Shown: positions 1-9,417, counted from the stretch's first letter. The stretch: DNA of 63,551 nucleotides from CAYWXV01 sp964462535 (GCA_964462535.1 CAYWXV010000019.1:1-63551), one strand, 5' to 3'. Notes: generated from the sequence alone by a model not told the origin. Numbers and translations: made by a program.

Positions 1-47
1 GTCGGTCGTTCGTTTTCCGCCGTTGTGACCCCGAAATGGCGCTCGCC

Positions 48-131
48 TCATCCTTGATCCTTCATCCCTGATCCTTCATCCTTGATCCCTCATCCTTCAT
101 CCTTGATCCTTCATCCTTGCTCCCTCATCCG
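48..131. repeat. Imperfect heptamer tandem repeat
   Basis: The tract is built from 7-base units alternating TCATCCT and TGATCCT/TGATCCC, giving a 14-base period with a few substitutions. It lies directly beyond the tryptophanase stop codon and ends at 131. It contains no coding signal. Tracts of this kind are prone to slippage, and the copy number here is taken from an assembly, so it may be collapsed. Confidence 0.85.
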
Positions 132-137
132 TCAGTT

Positions 138-1532
138 CTAAACCGCCTCCAGTCTGGCAGTAAAGTGGCGAAGTGACGGCGCCTGCCAGACGATGCGGTA
201 CCCCGAAAGCTGATCGCGACGCTCAAACACGGAGATTATCACCTCGGCAAGGTAGTCGACGTGGCTCTGCGTATAGACCCGGCGCGGGAAGGCAAGGCGG
301 ACCAGATCCATCGGGGCCTCGTGTTCGGTACCGTCGGGGCCCATTCCGAACATCACACCACCAATCTCCACACCGCGCACACCGCCCATCAGATAGAGGG
401 CATTATTGAACGACCATGCGGGGTACTGTGCCGGAGGAACATGGGGCAGCGCGGCCCGAGCGTCGATGTAGACTGCGTGTCCTCCCGTCGGACGGACAAT
501 CGGAACGCCGGCGGCCGTCATCTTGTCTCCAAGGTATTCGATCGAACGAATGCGGTAGCGGAGGTAGTCGGGATCAAGGGCCTCGTAGAGGCCGAGCGCG
601 ATTGCCTCGAGATCGTAGCCTGCAAGCCCACCGTACGTCGGGAACCCCTCGGTGAGAATCAGCATGGTGCGACAACGCGCTGCCAGGTCATCATTGTTGA
701 GGGCGAGGAAGCCACCGATGTTCGCCATCCCGTCCTTCTTGGCGCTCATCGTGCAGCCGTCCGCGTAGCTGAACATCTCCCGCGCGATCTCGATCGGCGA
801 TCGGTCGGCATACCCTTCCTCGCGCGATCGAATGAACCAACTGTTCTCGGCAAAGCGGCAGGCATCGATGAAGAACGGGAGTCCATACTCGTGCGCGATC
901 TCCGAGGCCGCTCGGATGTTGGACATCGCGACAGGCTGACCTCCACCGGAGTTATTCGTGACAGTAACCATCACCAACGGAATGTGCTCCGGGCCCACCT
1001 GGTCTATAGTTCTTCGAAGGGCATCGGTATCGATGTTCCCTTTGAAGGGGTGAATCGTGTTCGGCTGCCTCCCTTCAGGGATCACCAGATCACGTGCCTC
1101 GGCCTTCTGATGCTCAATGTTGGCACGGGTGGTGTCGAAATGAGTGTTGTTTGGTACCACGTCACCTTCGCCCGCCGTTGCACCAAACAGAATGTGCTCC
1201 GCTGATCTCCCCTGATGTGTTGGAATGACATGACGGAAGCCCGTGATGTCCTGAACCGCACGCTCGAACCGATAGAATGACTCGGCGCCGGCATATGACT
1301 CATCACTGGAGATCATCGCGCCCCACTGTCGGGACGACATCGCGCCGGTCCCGCTGTCGGTCAGCAGGTCGATCATCACATCGCGCGCGTGAAGGAGGAA
1401 GGGGTTAAAACCGGCAGCGCGAAGAGCGGCTTCCCGTTCTTCGCGCGTTGTCGTCCGTATCGGCTCCACCGATCGAACCTTGAAAGGCTCTATGATCGTG
1501 CGTGGCGTCCATTCGGTCTGTGGATCAGACAA
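138..1532 (-). CDS. tnaA: Tryptophanase (L-tryptophan indole-lyase)
   Basis: A 464-residue PLP-dependent beta-eliminating lyase that splits L-tryptophan into indole, pyruvate and ammonia in the cytoplasm. The family splits into tryptophanases and tyrosine phenol-lyases, and three positions separate them. This protein has Asp133 (in FDTT), Ile390 (in VEIG) and His456 (in LRHFTAR), where tyrosine phenol-lyases have Thr, Arg and Phe. The PLP lysine is in the SAKKDGM motif (Lys266). Length matches the family. The start is TTG, with an in-frame stop just upstream and the hydroxylase stop codon 6 bases before it, so the two genes probably form one operon with this gene second. Substrate specificity is inferred from these residues. 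Confidence 0.95.
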   Translation of the reverse strand: MSDPQTEWTPRTIIEPFKVRSVEPIRTTTREEREAALRAAGFNPFLLHARDVMIDLLTDSGTGAMSSRQWGAMISSDESYAGAESFYRFERAVQDITGFRHVIPTHQGRSAEHILFGATAGEGDVVPNNTHFDTTRANIEHQKAEARDLVIPEGRQPNTIHPFKGNIDTDALRRTIDQVGPEHIPLVMVTVTNNSGGGQPVAMSNIRAASEIAHEYGLPFFIDACRFAENSWFIRSREEGYADRSPIEIAREMFSYADGCTMSAKKDGMANIGGFLALNNDDLAARCRTMLILTEGFPTYGGLAGYDLEAIALGLYEALDPDYLRYRIRSIEYLGDKMTAAGVPIVRPTGGHAVYIDARAALPHVPPAQYPAWSFNNALYLMGGVRGVEIGGVMFGMGPDGTEHEAPMDLVRLAFPRRVYTQSHVDYLAEVIISVFERRDQLSGYRIVWQAPSLRHFTARLEAV

Positions 1533-1538
1533 TGATGA

Positions 1539-2162
1539 TCACCGTTTTGGCTGCGTGGTTCTGAAGACGTAGTCCCAGAGTGGAGAGCTGACACCATACC
1601 CTGTGTGCTCGTCCCCGTAGTGGTGACGCATGTGGTACTGTTTGAGCCGTAGCCAGACACCCCGCTTCATCGAGAAATGGTGTGTGGCGTAATGGAGCAT
1701 ATCGTACCAGAGGTAGCCGACCACCATCCCGGCGAAAACCGCCGGTGCGTAGGCCGCACCAAAGAGAGCGAGGAATATGATGTAGAAGAAGAGAGCGAGC
1801 GGTATGCTCACGGCCGGAGGCATCACCAACCGTGTCCCATCGTTCGGATAGTCGTGATGGACACCGTGAACAATGAAGTGGATCCTCTTTCCCCACTCCG
1901 TGGTAGGGTCGTAATGGAATACCCACCGATGAAGCGTGTATTCGAGAAAGGTCCAGATGAAGATGCCCAGCAGGACAAGTCCACCGATCGTCGCCGACGT
2001 GACGTCGTAGTGTGCGGACGACCGATATAGCATATAGCCAACCACCGGGAGGTAGATCACCAGTGGCGTTGCCGGATGCACATGCGAGAAGAACTCCATG
2101 AAGTCGCTCTCGAACATGCGCACCGTCTCATCCTTGTTGGATACGTAGCGACGCTGTGCCAT
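1539..2162 (-). CDS. Fatty acid hydroxylase / sterol desaturase family membrane protein
   Basis: A 207-residue membrane protein of the di-iron fatty acid hydroxylase superfamily, which oxidises lipid acyl chains or sterols at the membrane. The His-rich clusters are visible in order: HRWVFH (78-83), H95 and H99-GVHH (to 103), HYATHH (157-162) and HMRHH (177-181). Hydrophobic segments lie around 31-47, 58-75 and 115-152. A longer frame starts with TTG at 2204, but a good promoter match overlaps that region (2185-2215), so I choose the ATG at 2162. The pattern most resembles fatty acid 2-hydroxylases, and the substrate is not known. It is the first gene of a likely operon with tnaA. Confidence 0.88.
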   Translation of the reverse strand: MAQRRYVSNKDETVRMFESDFMEFFSHVHPATPLVIYLPVVGYMLYRSSAHYDVTSATIGGLVLLGIFIWTFLEYTLHRWVFHYDPTTEWGKRIHFIVHGVHHDYPNDGTRLVMPPAVSIPLALFFYIIFLALFGAAYAPAVFAGMVVGYLWYDMLHYATHHFSMKRGVWLRLKQYHMRHHYGDEHTGYGVSSPLWDYVFRTTQPKR

Positions 2163-2184
2163 CGTTGTTAGGAAGACGAATCGT

Positions 2185-2215
2185 TGAACGTAACCGGGCC
2201 CCAAAATAAGCCGAA
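2185..2215 (-). promoter_or_regulatory. Predicted promoter for the hydroxylase-tnaA operon
   Basis: On the minus strand there is TTC, 20 bases, then TACGTTCA, close to the Bacteroidetes TTG / TAnnTTTG pattern. It lies about 23 bases upstream of the ATG at 2162. The same 20-base spacing recurs at four other genes in the window. Confidence 0.45.
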
Positions 2216-2333
2216 ATCATCTAACCACCCCGATTGTCTATTCCGTAGTTATTCCGTAGTGCCACCGCGCGTTGACCACTGTATGGTTGTACCAGTTCAA
2301 ATCAACAACAGCCAAGAACTTACGGGTGCAATC

Positions 2334-3356
2334 ATGACACAGCAGTACAACCCCCTCGCAACGGCCTCGCAGACGCTCTACGGAATCGGAGCCCACACAC
2401 CGGCCGTATTCTCGACAAACATCAGCCTGCTTGACCGCGCGATCGCCGATTTCCGCTCAAAACAGGCGAAATGTCTCCGACTCCCCGCGATGTGGTTGGT
2501 GGCTCTCGTCGTTATGTTCGTCTCGCTCGTCGCAACCGCAGTTGCACAGGAACCGGTAGTCGAAGCCCTCCCCGCATCGACACAGGCCCAGGGTCTCTCG
2601 ATCGAGGGTTGGATTCGTGGTGGAACGACTGAGTCGCTCATCGCCATCGACAGAACGATGTCCGTTCTCTCCCCCATGGACTCAATGGGACATTTCCGCG
2701 AGTTTTCGGGGAAGACTTCAAGCAGAGTCGCTTCCAGAGGATCGGAGATGGGGGGTGGGCTCACGCTCACCTACGCGATCGACTCCCGCCTTGATGTACG
2801 CGCAGGTATCGGATTCACGACCAGGAAGACGGAACTGAGTCGTCAGGAGATCGACCGCTATGCGCCGAAGATCGGCGGCGACTCGATTGCCGTGGATGTT
2901 GCCTGGTCGGCGCGGTCGACACAGATCGTCTCATCCATCGCACTCCAGGTTCACGTCCCACATTCGGGGATCGTGTTGTCGGTTGGCCCAACGGCCCGGA
3001 TCAGCATCTCGGACAGTGTCGATGTCCCGTCGCTGACCTACCGCAGTCTGGAGGGTCCCGGAGAGCGGAATCCGCTGTTCGACACTGAGGTGCCGATGAA
3101 GTCGGATCCGGCCGATCCAGTGGTGACAGCGCCGGTGCAATGGAGCGTGTCGGCGAGTCTTGGGTACGAACTGTCAGTAACGGACCGCCTGACGTTCGCC
3201 CCTCGCATCATGGTTGACGTGGGTGTCTCCAAGTGGCACAGCGGAGCATGGATCCAGGGGCGCTCCGGAGGCGTCGGTCAGGACAGCACCGCACTAGCAA
3301 TCGAGGAAGCCCCCTGTAGCGTGGCTGGATCCCTGGGGGTTATGTGGCGATTCTAG
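2334..3356 (+). CDS. Predicted outer-membrane beta-barrel protein, unknown function
   Basis: A protein of about 340 residues that I cannot name. An unusual N-terminal stretch of about 50 residues precedes a strong hydrophobic segment (MWLVALVVMFVSLVATAVAQ), which looks like a signal peptide ending in AVAQ. The mature part alternates short polar and hydrophobic strands with repeated Gly/aromatic endings, and the protein ends in WRF, with a C-terminal Phe typical of outer-membrane barrels. The start is uncertain: ATG at 2334 keeps the long N-region, while ATG at 2490 begins at the hydrophobic core but leaves no positive charge before it. The barrel assignment is inference from strand pattern and the terminal Phe. 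Confidence 0.7.
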   Translation: MTQQYNPLATASQTLYGIGAHTPAVFSTNISLLDRAIADFRSKQAKCLRLPAMWLVALVVMFVSLVATAVAQEPVVEALPASTQAQGLSIEGWIRGGTTESLIAIDRTMSVLSPMDSMGHFREFSGKTSSRVASRGSEMGGGLTLTYAIDSRLDVRAGIGFTTRKTELSRQEIDRYAPKIGGDSIAVDVAWSARSTQIVSSIALQVHVPHSGIVLSVGPTARISISDSVDVPSLTYRSLEGPGERNPLFDTEVPMKSDPADPVVTAPVQWSVSASLGYELSVTDRLTFAPRIMVDVGVSKWHSGAWIQGRSGGVGQDSTALAIEEAPCSVAGSLGVMWRF

Positions 3357-3524
3357 TAGTGAGATTTCTGCTCGTAACGAGAAAGGGGGTTGTTCTGCAT
3401 GGAACGACTCCCTCTTTCTTTCGCAGGTTCGAGAATTCCGTTGTACCTTTCCATCCCTTCCTACCGAACGTCGGCTCGCCGACTGATGTCGAAACATCCA
3501 AATCCATTCAAGTTTCCCATATCC

Positions 3525-3911
3525 ATGAAGGCAATACGCTTCCTTCTACCGCTCGTGGCGCTGGTGCTTACCGGGCTCGCAGCCTGCGAGGACTCACCGA
3601 CCAACCCGGCCGACAAGAAGGCCGCATTGACCGCTTACGCCTGGAAAACTGTCTCTCAGACCAAAGGGGGCGTTACCGATCCCAACGCTCCATCCCGCCG
3701 CCAGTTCAAGTCGGACAACACCTACACGGAAACGGTGAACGGTGTCGCTGCCAATGGCACCTGGAGCCTGAACGTCGACGAGACAAGTGTTGCCATCACG
3801 CTCTCCGGAACGACTTCAGACTGGTCGATCAAGACTCTCACGTCGTCTGAGCTCGAGCTGGAGACAAACGTTGGCGGACAGTCGGTAGTCTTCAAGGGAG
3901 AACCGGAGTAA
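3525..3911 (+). CDS. Lipoprotein, tandem copy 1
   Basis: A 128-residue predicted lipoprotein. The signal peptide begins MKAIRFLLPLVALVLTGLAAC with lipobox LAAC, and the mature protein starts CEDSPTN. The body has the pattern of small lipocalin-like secreted domains: a Lys-Lys turn, then AYAWKT, a FKSDNTYT strand, a GTWSLNVDET strand and a final strand pair. The next gene begins 4 bases after this stop and encodes a clear paralogue, so the two form a tandem duplication and probably one transcript. The longer frame from 3390 is rejected because the signal peptide begins at 3525. Function is unknown; the lipocalin-like label is inference. Confidence 0.82.
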   Translation: MKAIRFLLPLVALVLTGLAACEDSPTNPADKKAALTAYAWKTVSQTKGGVTDPNAPSRRQFKSDNTYTETVNGVAANGTWSLNVDETSVAITLSGTTSDWSIKTLTSSELELETNVGGQSVVFKGEPE

Positions 3912-3915
3912 CCAC

Positions 3916-4308
3916 ATGACTACAGCACGATTCACTCTCATCCTCGCCTCCCTCTTCCTTCTCATCGTCGCCGGATGCGAAGACTCGCCGACCGGCTCGG
4001 GCGACAAGAAGTCGACGTTGACCGCGAACACGTGGAAGACCACGTCGTTTACCCTCGGTGGTGTCGACATGACATCGACGGCCCAGCAAACAACGACGTT
4101 CAAGAGCGACGGGACCTACACCGCAAAGAATCCGGACGGATCAACGGAGAGTGGCACCTGGTCGTTGAATGTGGATGAAACCTCCATTGCCATGACGGAA
4201 GGGGGGACAACCGTAGACTGGAGCATTCTGACGCTCACGTCCTCTTCACTCCATCTGAAGGCAAACATCGGGGGCGTTGTCGCAGACTGGACCGGAGTGC
4301 CGGAGTAG
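3916..4308 (+). CDS. Lipoprotein, tandem copy 2
   Basis: A 130-residue lipoprotein, paralogous to the gene that ends 4 bases upstream. The signal peptide has lipobox VAGC, and the mature start CEDSPTG matches CEDSPTN of copy 1. Both share DKK, a FKSD..TYT strand and the motif GTWSLNVDETS. The middle loop differs, with GGVDMTSTAQQ here, which suggests the fold is kept while surface loops diverged. A strong terminator follows at 4343-4380. Function is unknown. Confidence 0.85.
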   Translation: MTTARFTLILASLFLLIVAGCEDSPTGSGDKKSTLTANTWKTTSFTLGGVDMTSTAQQTTTFKSDGTYTAKNPDGSTESGTWSLNVDETSIAMTEGGTTVDWSILTLTSSSLHLKANIGGVVADWTGVPE

Positions 4309-4342
4309 GACTCGGCGCATCAAGACAGAGCTGTAAGAGCAG

Positions 4343-4380
4343 AGCCCCTCGGGAACATCTTCCCGAGGGGCTTTGTCGTT
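4343..4380. terminator. Rho-independent terminator between convergent genes
   Basis: An 11-base perfect stem (GCCCCTCGGGA with TCCCGAGGGGC) around a 6-base loop, followed by CTTTGTCGTTT. It lies between the tandem lipoprotein genes (plus) and the large secreted protein (minus), so it may serve both directions. Confidence 0.85.
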
Positions 4381-4399
4381 TCGAACTATTCGCATTTGT

Positions 4400-7300
4400 C
4401 TACCGCATCACCGCAAACGAGGCCGTTGCGCTGCCGGTTGGAGTTGTTACGACGCACCAGTAGCGGCCCGACGGGAAGGGCGACAGATCCACGTCCACGC
4501 TTTGGCTTGGCTGCGAGATATCCACGCTTCGCGCACCTGCCACGCGCTGCCCAAGTTCATCGAAGAATTCGACCACCATTGACGTCGGCATCGCCACCCG
4601 TACGTCGACCGTGCCATGCAACGATGCGAAATCGACCCTGACCTGCACCAGTGGATTGTCGGAGTAGTTCCCCTGAGCGAACCGTGTGGAGACGTTGCCG
4701 TCGTGTGTGGAGACCCTCACTCTCCCCTTTACTCCTTCCCATCCGCTCAAGTGCACCACCACGGCGGTGTCGCGCGCGAGATTGACCTTGAATTGAAGGA
4801 GCGTGAGCGTGTCGGTTGCCTTTGGGATTGAATCATATGTGAGATCGATTACCCTCATGCCCCCGAACTCAAAACCTTCAGGTGTCGATCCTACCGGGAT
4901 GAGACTCGACGCGTCGTATGAAACCTGGCCTCGCAGACCGGTTGCTCCGTCCACGGAAAGCAAGTCTGCATTGCCAACACGGAGCGGGAGTGTGACAAAT
5001 GCTCCTGCCGCCGCCGAGACATCGGGAAGATGGACTGTGCTGCGTCCAATTCGGGCGACGACCGCCCTTAGTGTGAGAACGGCACTACGACCACAACTAT
5101 TGAGCATGAAGTCATGCGTGCTCTGATATGTTCTTCCATCAACCCCACCATTGAACAACACGGTCGCACGTGAGCTTCCCCCCGGTGGTGTTACCATTGG
5201 AATGATCGAAGTGATCGTGAAATTCCCAATGGCCACTGGCGGTTCCCAGGAAATGGGAGCACTCCCGCGGTTGACCAGGAGAAATGATCCCAAAGCTGTC
5301 TCACCTGGCACGACATTCACTATGTCCAGTTCAGTGGGAATCACATCAATGCCGAGGGTCTCCCGATCCGCGCGCAGCGAGACTGTCAGTGACCCCGTTG
5401 GAACGTTGGCGGCCTCGGCGACCAGTTCTAGCGTAGACTCGTGAACGCCTATGGACGTGTCAGCGAGTACGAGATTCGCAGTCAGCACCTCACCCGGGTC
5501 GAGCGTGAAGGGTGGATCGCCTTTACTCAACGTGACGTCAAAGCTGCTGGAATCGCGAGTGATGCGCGCGGAGTAGAATCGGACCGGAACATTTCCTTCG
5601 TTCACGATGCCGATAGAACGCTTCCCCGCCGCGGCGCACCCCACGACACCCATGTTCACTGTGTCAGTCGAGGATGTGAGCCACCCACCGATACCCACTC
5701 CGGTCAACCGTATGGATCTTCGTGTGCCGTCCACCGTGAAGGTCAACATGGCGTTGCACGCGCCAGCTCGTTCGGGTCGAAACTCAAGCAGCTTGTCAAC
5801 CACCTGTCCGGGATCGACCGTAAACGCCGTGGAATCCAACAACAAGAACGACGACGCATACGGTCCTTCAACGTGCAGATCGTCGATTGACGCAGGGGCG
5901 CGAGCCGCCCGCACGAAACGCGCGGATCGAAGGCGTTTTGTTCCCATGCCCGCGGAGCCAAAGTCAATGATGTCGACGTGAGTCAGCGAATCGTCCACGG
6001 CATTGTACGTGCAGAGGAAAGCGGAATCGTATTCACGTGCTTTCGTCCGGACGGTGACCCATGCACTCGTTGTACCGGACGACCCCGGCATTACGTGCAT
6101 TGTTAGATCGACGCATTCACCCGGCTCAATCTGACTATTGACGATCTCCTGGTCGACCCTCATTGATCGAGCGCCGGCGGCATCGACGAACGCATCAACG
6201 ATTGTGATCGGAACAACGCCCCGGTTGCAGAGTTGTTGACGGAGCGTGGTGGGCCGAGTGACGTCGATTGGCAGGTCCTCTCCCAAATCCACCACACTGT
6301 TTTCAATTGACAATCGTTCATCGAAGATTTCGAATCGACCTGATGTGTCGGCATTGAATGGGCGGACCGAATACGCCAATACGCGAATTATGGAGTCGTC
6401 GCATGCAACTACTTGAGTTGCATCGGTGCGGAACGAGACTTTCTGGACGGTTGAAGTTGATGCCATGGTTGCCAGCCTGTCTCCGGAGAGTAAATCGCAT
6501 ATGAGCATCTGATAACCACTAGCGACAACCACGCGACTCTGGCCCCAGTCGACATCGAACGATTGCATAGTCGAAGCGACGCGTATGGCATCTCGGAGAA
6601 ACGTGTGGGACTTCAGGTCAATCAGCGACAGGATGCCGTCCGCATACGCTACGCAACACACAGAGCCATCCGGATTGATTGAGAGGCCGAGAATTGGAGC
6701 CGCGCGGGAGGGGAGATCTCCGAGTTTCGCTCCTCCGACATAGGCGTGAAGCTGGATTTTCCTGCCGGCTGTAAGTGGCGTTAGGACAACGAACATGTTG
6801 TCGGAGCTGACAGCGCAGAGTCGAACCGGCTCCTGGGCGGCGATCGACCGGAGCACTGCCCCGTCTGTGGCAGAGCGGATCTGAACGGTCTTTGATCCGT
6901 CGGCAACGATCAGCTCAGATTCGTCAGCCGAAAGCGCGATGCACGAAAGGGGAGGAACGGTACCCATCAGAAACCACGAAGGAAGGGTTGTCGGGACGTT
7001 CGACATGTAGAGCCAGTTTGAGTTGGTCGACGCCCAGAATCGATCCTCCCGGTTGGAGACCACGAGCGAGGAAACCGGATGTACGTCTGAGTAGGCGCGA
7101 AGCAACTCCCCGGAGGGAAGCCTGTTAGCGCGCATAGTCTCCTTCGACCCCTGCACTGGAGCCTGAATCACAAGCGTACCGCTGCGATTGATGAATGGCA
7201 CCAATGGCCTGACACGCTGAAGTGTGCCGCCTGTTCCTAGCCAGCCCGACATAACCTGTACCGATACGCGCACTGATCCGACAGGGCCTCCTTCCTTTCG

Positions 7301-8713
7301 TACCCATCTATACCTCCCTCCTGTTACACCTGAGTCTATCGTACTCCATGTCGCTCCCGCATCGCCGCTCCAAAGTAAACGGACATACGTGGACGAGTCG
7401 ACCCCTTCCCACGTGATATCGATCGTGTCCGCGACTCCAAATCGCTCTCCACCCAGTGGATATGTAAGACGTATCGACTCGGCCTCAACTGGCGATTCGG
7501 GAGTGCACTCTATGGTCAGCGGCACAAACCGGCATTCGTCGACATCGACGATCACACTTGCTTCAAATCGTCGGTGGTCTTGAACAATCCATCTGAGTCT
7601 CACGGGGAGTCGCGCGGGCGTTGCTGTGGCAAGTCCAACGTCGATAGGAAATATTGTCGGCGACAGAACTTCGATTTCAGCGCGAGAGGACCTAACGGCG
7701 GTGATCGTTACCGGCACCGATGGAGTCGTTAGATACACCACGGTGTCAACGACCTGCCCCCGTCGATAGCCGGACAGCGCCAGATACGGCGTTTCAGACA
7801 AGACCACCCGTCGATACAGCGTCGGCATCGCATACGTCGCGCTATCCATGGCACCCAGCCGCGGAATCGACACGCGTGCTGTTGAAGTCTCCTCGCACGA
7901 TCCGCTCCCCGCTCCCCACGTCAGCGTCATCGATTGCCCATTCGTTCCATGTAGGATCGTCTCAATCGCTCGCTCTGCCTCGACGACGGTGGTGATATTC
8001 GAATAGGCTTTACCCCCCGTCTTCTCTACAGCGCTTTTGATCCTCCCGCTTCTGTCATCTCCACCGAGAACCAACGCATAGAGCGTGATGCGACCGGCCG
8101 TTGCCTGTTGCCCGAGTACGTTCAGATCGATCGTCAGATCAGCGAAGGCCAGATCGACGATCACGATGGCCACTTTTCGACCGGTGTCCCGCGCAACAAT
8201 CGGCATGATGCCGACGGTGGAGTCGCGCAGAAGATCATCCAAGTCTGTTCGATCGGCGGCGGTCAGTCGCTCGGCAGAGGCGACGAAAGCCTTTCGCTCA
8301 TACGTCAGATCCTGAACGATAATTGGTCTGCTCCCCATCGTGGCCGTGACCGCTACGTGAGAGGGAAACGCAAGGAAACGCGTCAGTCGCCGTATTGCGG
8401 CGGCTGCAAGATCAAGGTGACTGGTAGTGCTGACAGCTACTCCCCATGTGCGAACCATTGACGATTGCTTGGCAGGGAGAAGCGAGATGATGTCCCGAGG
8501 ATCGTTCTGGTCGACGACATTGAAGTCAGAGAGGCGCACGGAATCATCGGGTGCGTCGGCAGGTTTCAGAAGCGTGAGATTCGCTCGGGCACCCCCACCG
8601 GCGATGGTTTCGATCGCTCCGAGACGTAGGCTCCACTGACCGTGCGACGTGGCGACACAGAGCACGAAGGATAATGCCGTCAATGCACACCGTGTGAAGA
8701 GAGGTGGAGTCAT
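4400..8713 (-). CDS. Giant multidomain secreted protein with T9SS sorting domain
   Basis: A 1437-residue exported protein. After a signal peptide ending near SHGQ there is an N-terminal module (about 25-260) with strand-helix alternation like a VWA domain but no visible DxSxS metal site. A Kre9/KNH-like module follows (around 420-480: LTYPLGGERF, ITWEG). Next come WD/propeller-like repeats (about 530-790), several choice-of-anchor D or ASH-like beta domains (about 800-1200) and a cohesin-like domain (about 1215-1330). The last 80 residues have a type A T9SS sorting pattern ending FPSGRYWCVV...SFAVMR. The gene starts 5 bases after the stop of a shorter gene that copies its N-terminal module. 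A surface or extracellular role is inferred; the specific function is unknown. Confidence 0.85.
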   Translation of the reverse strand: MTPPLFTRCALTALSFVLCVATSHGQWSLRLGAIETIAGGGARANLTLLKPADAPDDSVRLSDFNVVDQNDPRDIISLLPAKQSSMVRTWGVAVSTTSHLDLAAAAIRRLTRFLAFPSHVAVTATMGSRPIIVQDLTYERKAFVASAERLTAADRTDLDDLLRDSTVGIMPIVARDTGRKVAIVIVDLAFADLTIDLNVLGQQATAGRITLYALVLGGDDRSGRIKSAVEKTGGKAYSNITTVVEAERAIETILHGTNGQSMTLTWGAGSGSCEETSTARVSIPRLGAMDSATYAMPTLYRRVVLSETPYLALSGYRRGQVVDTVVYLTTPSVPVTITAVRSSRAEIEVLSPTIFPIDVGLATATPARLPVRLRWIVQDHRRFEASVIVDVDECRFVPLTIECTPESPVEAESIRLTYPLGGERFGVADTIDITWEGVDSSTYVRLLWSGDAGATWSTIDSGVTGGRYRWVRKEGGPVGSVRVSVQVMSGWLGTGGTLQRVRPLVPFINRSGTLVIQAPVQGSKETMRANRLPSGELLRAYSDVHPVSSLVVSNREDRFWASTNSNWLYMSNVPTTLPSWFLMGTVPPLSCIALSADESELIVADGSKTVQIRSATDGAVLRSIAAQEPVRLCAVSSDNMFVVLTPLTAGRKIQLHAYVGGAKLGDLPSRAAPILGLSINPDGSVCCVAYADGILSLIDLKSHTFLRDAIRVASTMQSFDVDWGQSRVVVASGYQMLICDLLSGDRLATMASTSTVQKVSFRTDATQVVACDDSIIRVLAYSVRPFNADTSGRFEIFDERLSIENSVVDLGEDLPIDVTRPTTLRQQLCNRGVVPITIVDAFVDAAGARSMRVDQEIVNSQIEPGECVDLTMHVMPGSSGTTSAWVTVRTKAREYDSAFLCTYNAVDDSLTHVDIIDFGSAGMGTKRLRSARFVRAARAPASIDDLHVEGPYASSFLLLDSTAFTVDPGQVVDKLLEFRPERAGACNAMLTFTVDGTRRSIRLTGVGIGGWLTSSTDTVNMGVVGCAAAGKRSIGIVNEGNVPVRFYSARITRDSSSFDVTLSKGDPPFTLDPGEVLTANLVLADTSIGVHESTLELVAEAANVPTGSLTVSLRADRETLGIDVIPTELDIVNVVPGETALGSFLLVNRGSAPISWEPPVAIGNFTITSIIPMVTPPGGSSRATVLFNGGVDGRTYQSTHDFMLNSCGRSAVLTLRAVVARIGRSTVHLPDVSAAAGAFVTLPLRVGNADLLSVDGATGLRGQVSYDASSLIPVGSTPEGFEFGGMRVIDLTYDSIPKATDTLTLLQFKVNLARDTAVVVHLSGWEGVKGRVRVSTHDGNVSTRFAQGNYSDNPLVQVRVDFASLHGTVDVRVAMPTSMVVEFFDELGQRVAGARSVDISQPSQSVDVDLSPFPSGRYWCVVTTPTGSATASFAVMR

Positions 8714-8718
8714 GACTG

Positions 8719-9417
8719 CTAGGTCTCCTGGCGGACAATGACAAGTGGCAGAAAGATCCGAGGCCCCACGCCTGCCTGAACACCGCGCAATCCTCCGATC
8801 ACACTGAAGCGGCTCGACATCCTCTGGCGATCAGGATGCTCCACTTCGAACTTGAGGATGACGACCTTTCGCCCTTCGAGCGGCTGCATCAGAGGAATAA
8901 TGCCGCCGTTCCGATCGTGGAGACTGATGTCCGGCCGAGGTTGCGGGGACGACTGAAGGAGCGACGTGGATGAGATCAGGGTTGCGCGGCTAACGGTCGG
9001 ATCCTGCACTACCCTGGGGACCGAAATCCCCATGGAGGTTACGCAGCCCTTCGCGGGAATGAGTGGTGCGTACTCGAAGCAGTGGCGGAGCGCGGCGGCA
9101 GCAAGATCGCGGTGGTCTCCCGCATCGACGGCCATCCCCCACGCCACCGGGACATGGATCGGGGGAGCCGTCGCAAACGATGTTATCGGGCGCTCGACGC
9201 CTCGTTCACGGACCGCGAAGTCGGCAATCGTGACACCGTCCCCCCACTCACCTCGCGGTGGAAGCAACGATACGAGAGCACGAACGCCCTCCCCATGCTG
9301 CGGGCGAACCCAGTCCAGACTCATCCTCCACTGACCCCACGCAGCGCTACCGGCGCAGAGACAACCTGCTGCGCAGAGGACGGCCATCAGCGATATACGT
9401 GCCCCGGGGTGAGTCAC
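8719..9417 (-). CDS. Secreted protein, short paralogue of the N-terminal module of the next gene
   Basis: A 232-residue exported protein (signal peptide ending AAWGQ) that lines up only with the first 230 or so residues of the 1437-residue protein encoded immediately downstream. Shared landmarks are GQW..L near the N-terminus, a SLLPP or TLLKP turn, a DF.V strand, WG.AV, DLAAAA.R and GRKV.I... Propeller, anchor and sorting domains are absent, so it is either a standalone version of the module or a truncated duplicate. It starts with GTG and ends 5 bases before the next start, which implies an operon. There is no sorting tail, so it may act in the periplasm. Function is unknown. Confidence 0.75.
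   Translation of the reverse strand: MTHPGARISLMAVLCAAGCLCAGSAAWGQWRMSLDWVRPQHGEGVRALVSLLPPRGEWGDGVTIADFAVRERGVERPITSFATAPPIHVPVAWGMAVDAGDHRDLAAAALRHCFEYAPLIPAKGCVTSMGISVPRVVQDPTVSRATLISSTSLLQSSPQPRPDISLHDRNGGIIPLMQPLEGRKVVILKFEVEHPDRQRMSSRFSVIGGLRGVQAGVGPRIFLPLVIVRQET

Noticed and set aside
261..1205. Plus-strand 314-codon frame opposite tnaA
   Set aside because: Antisense shadow of a well-conserved enzyme; no signal or domain.
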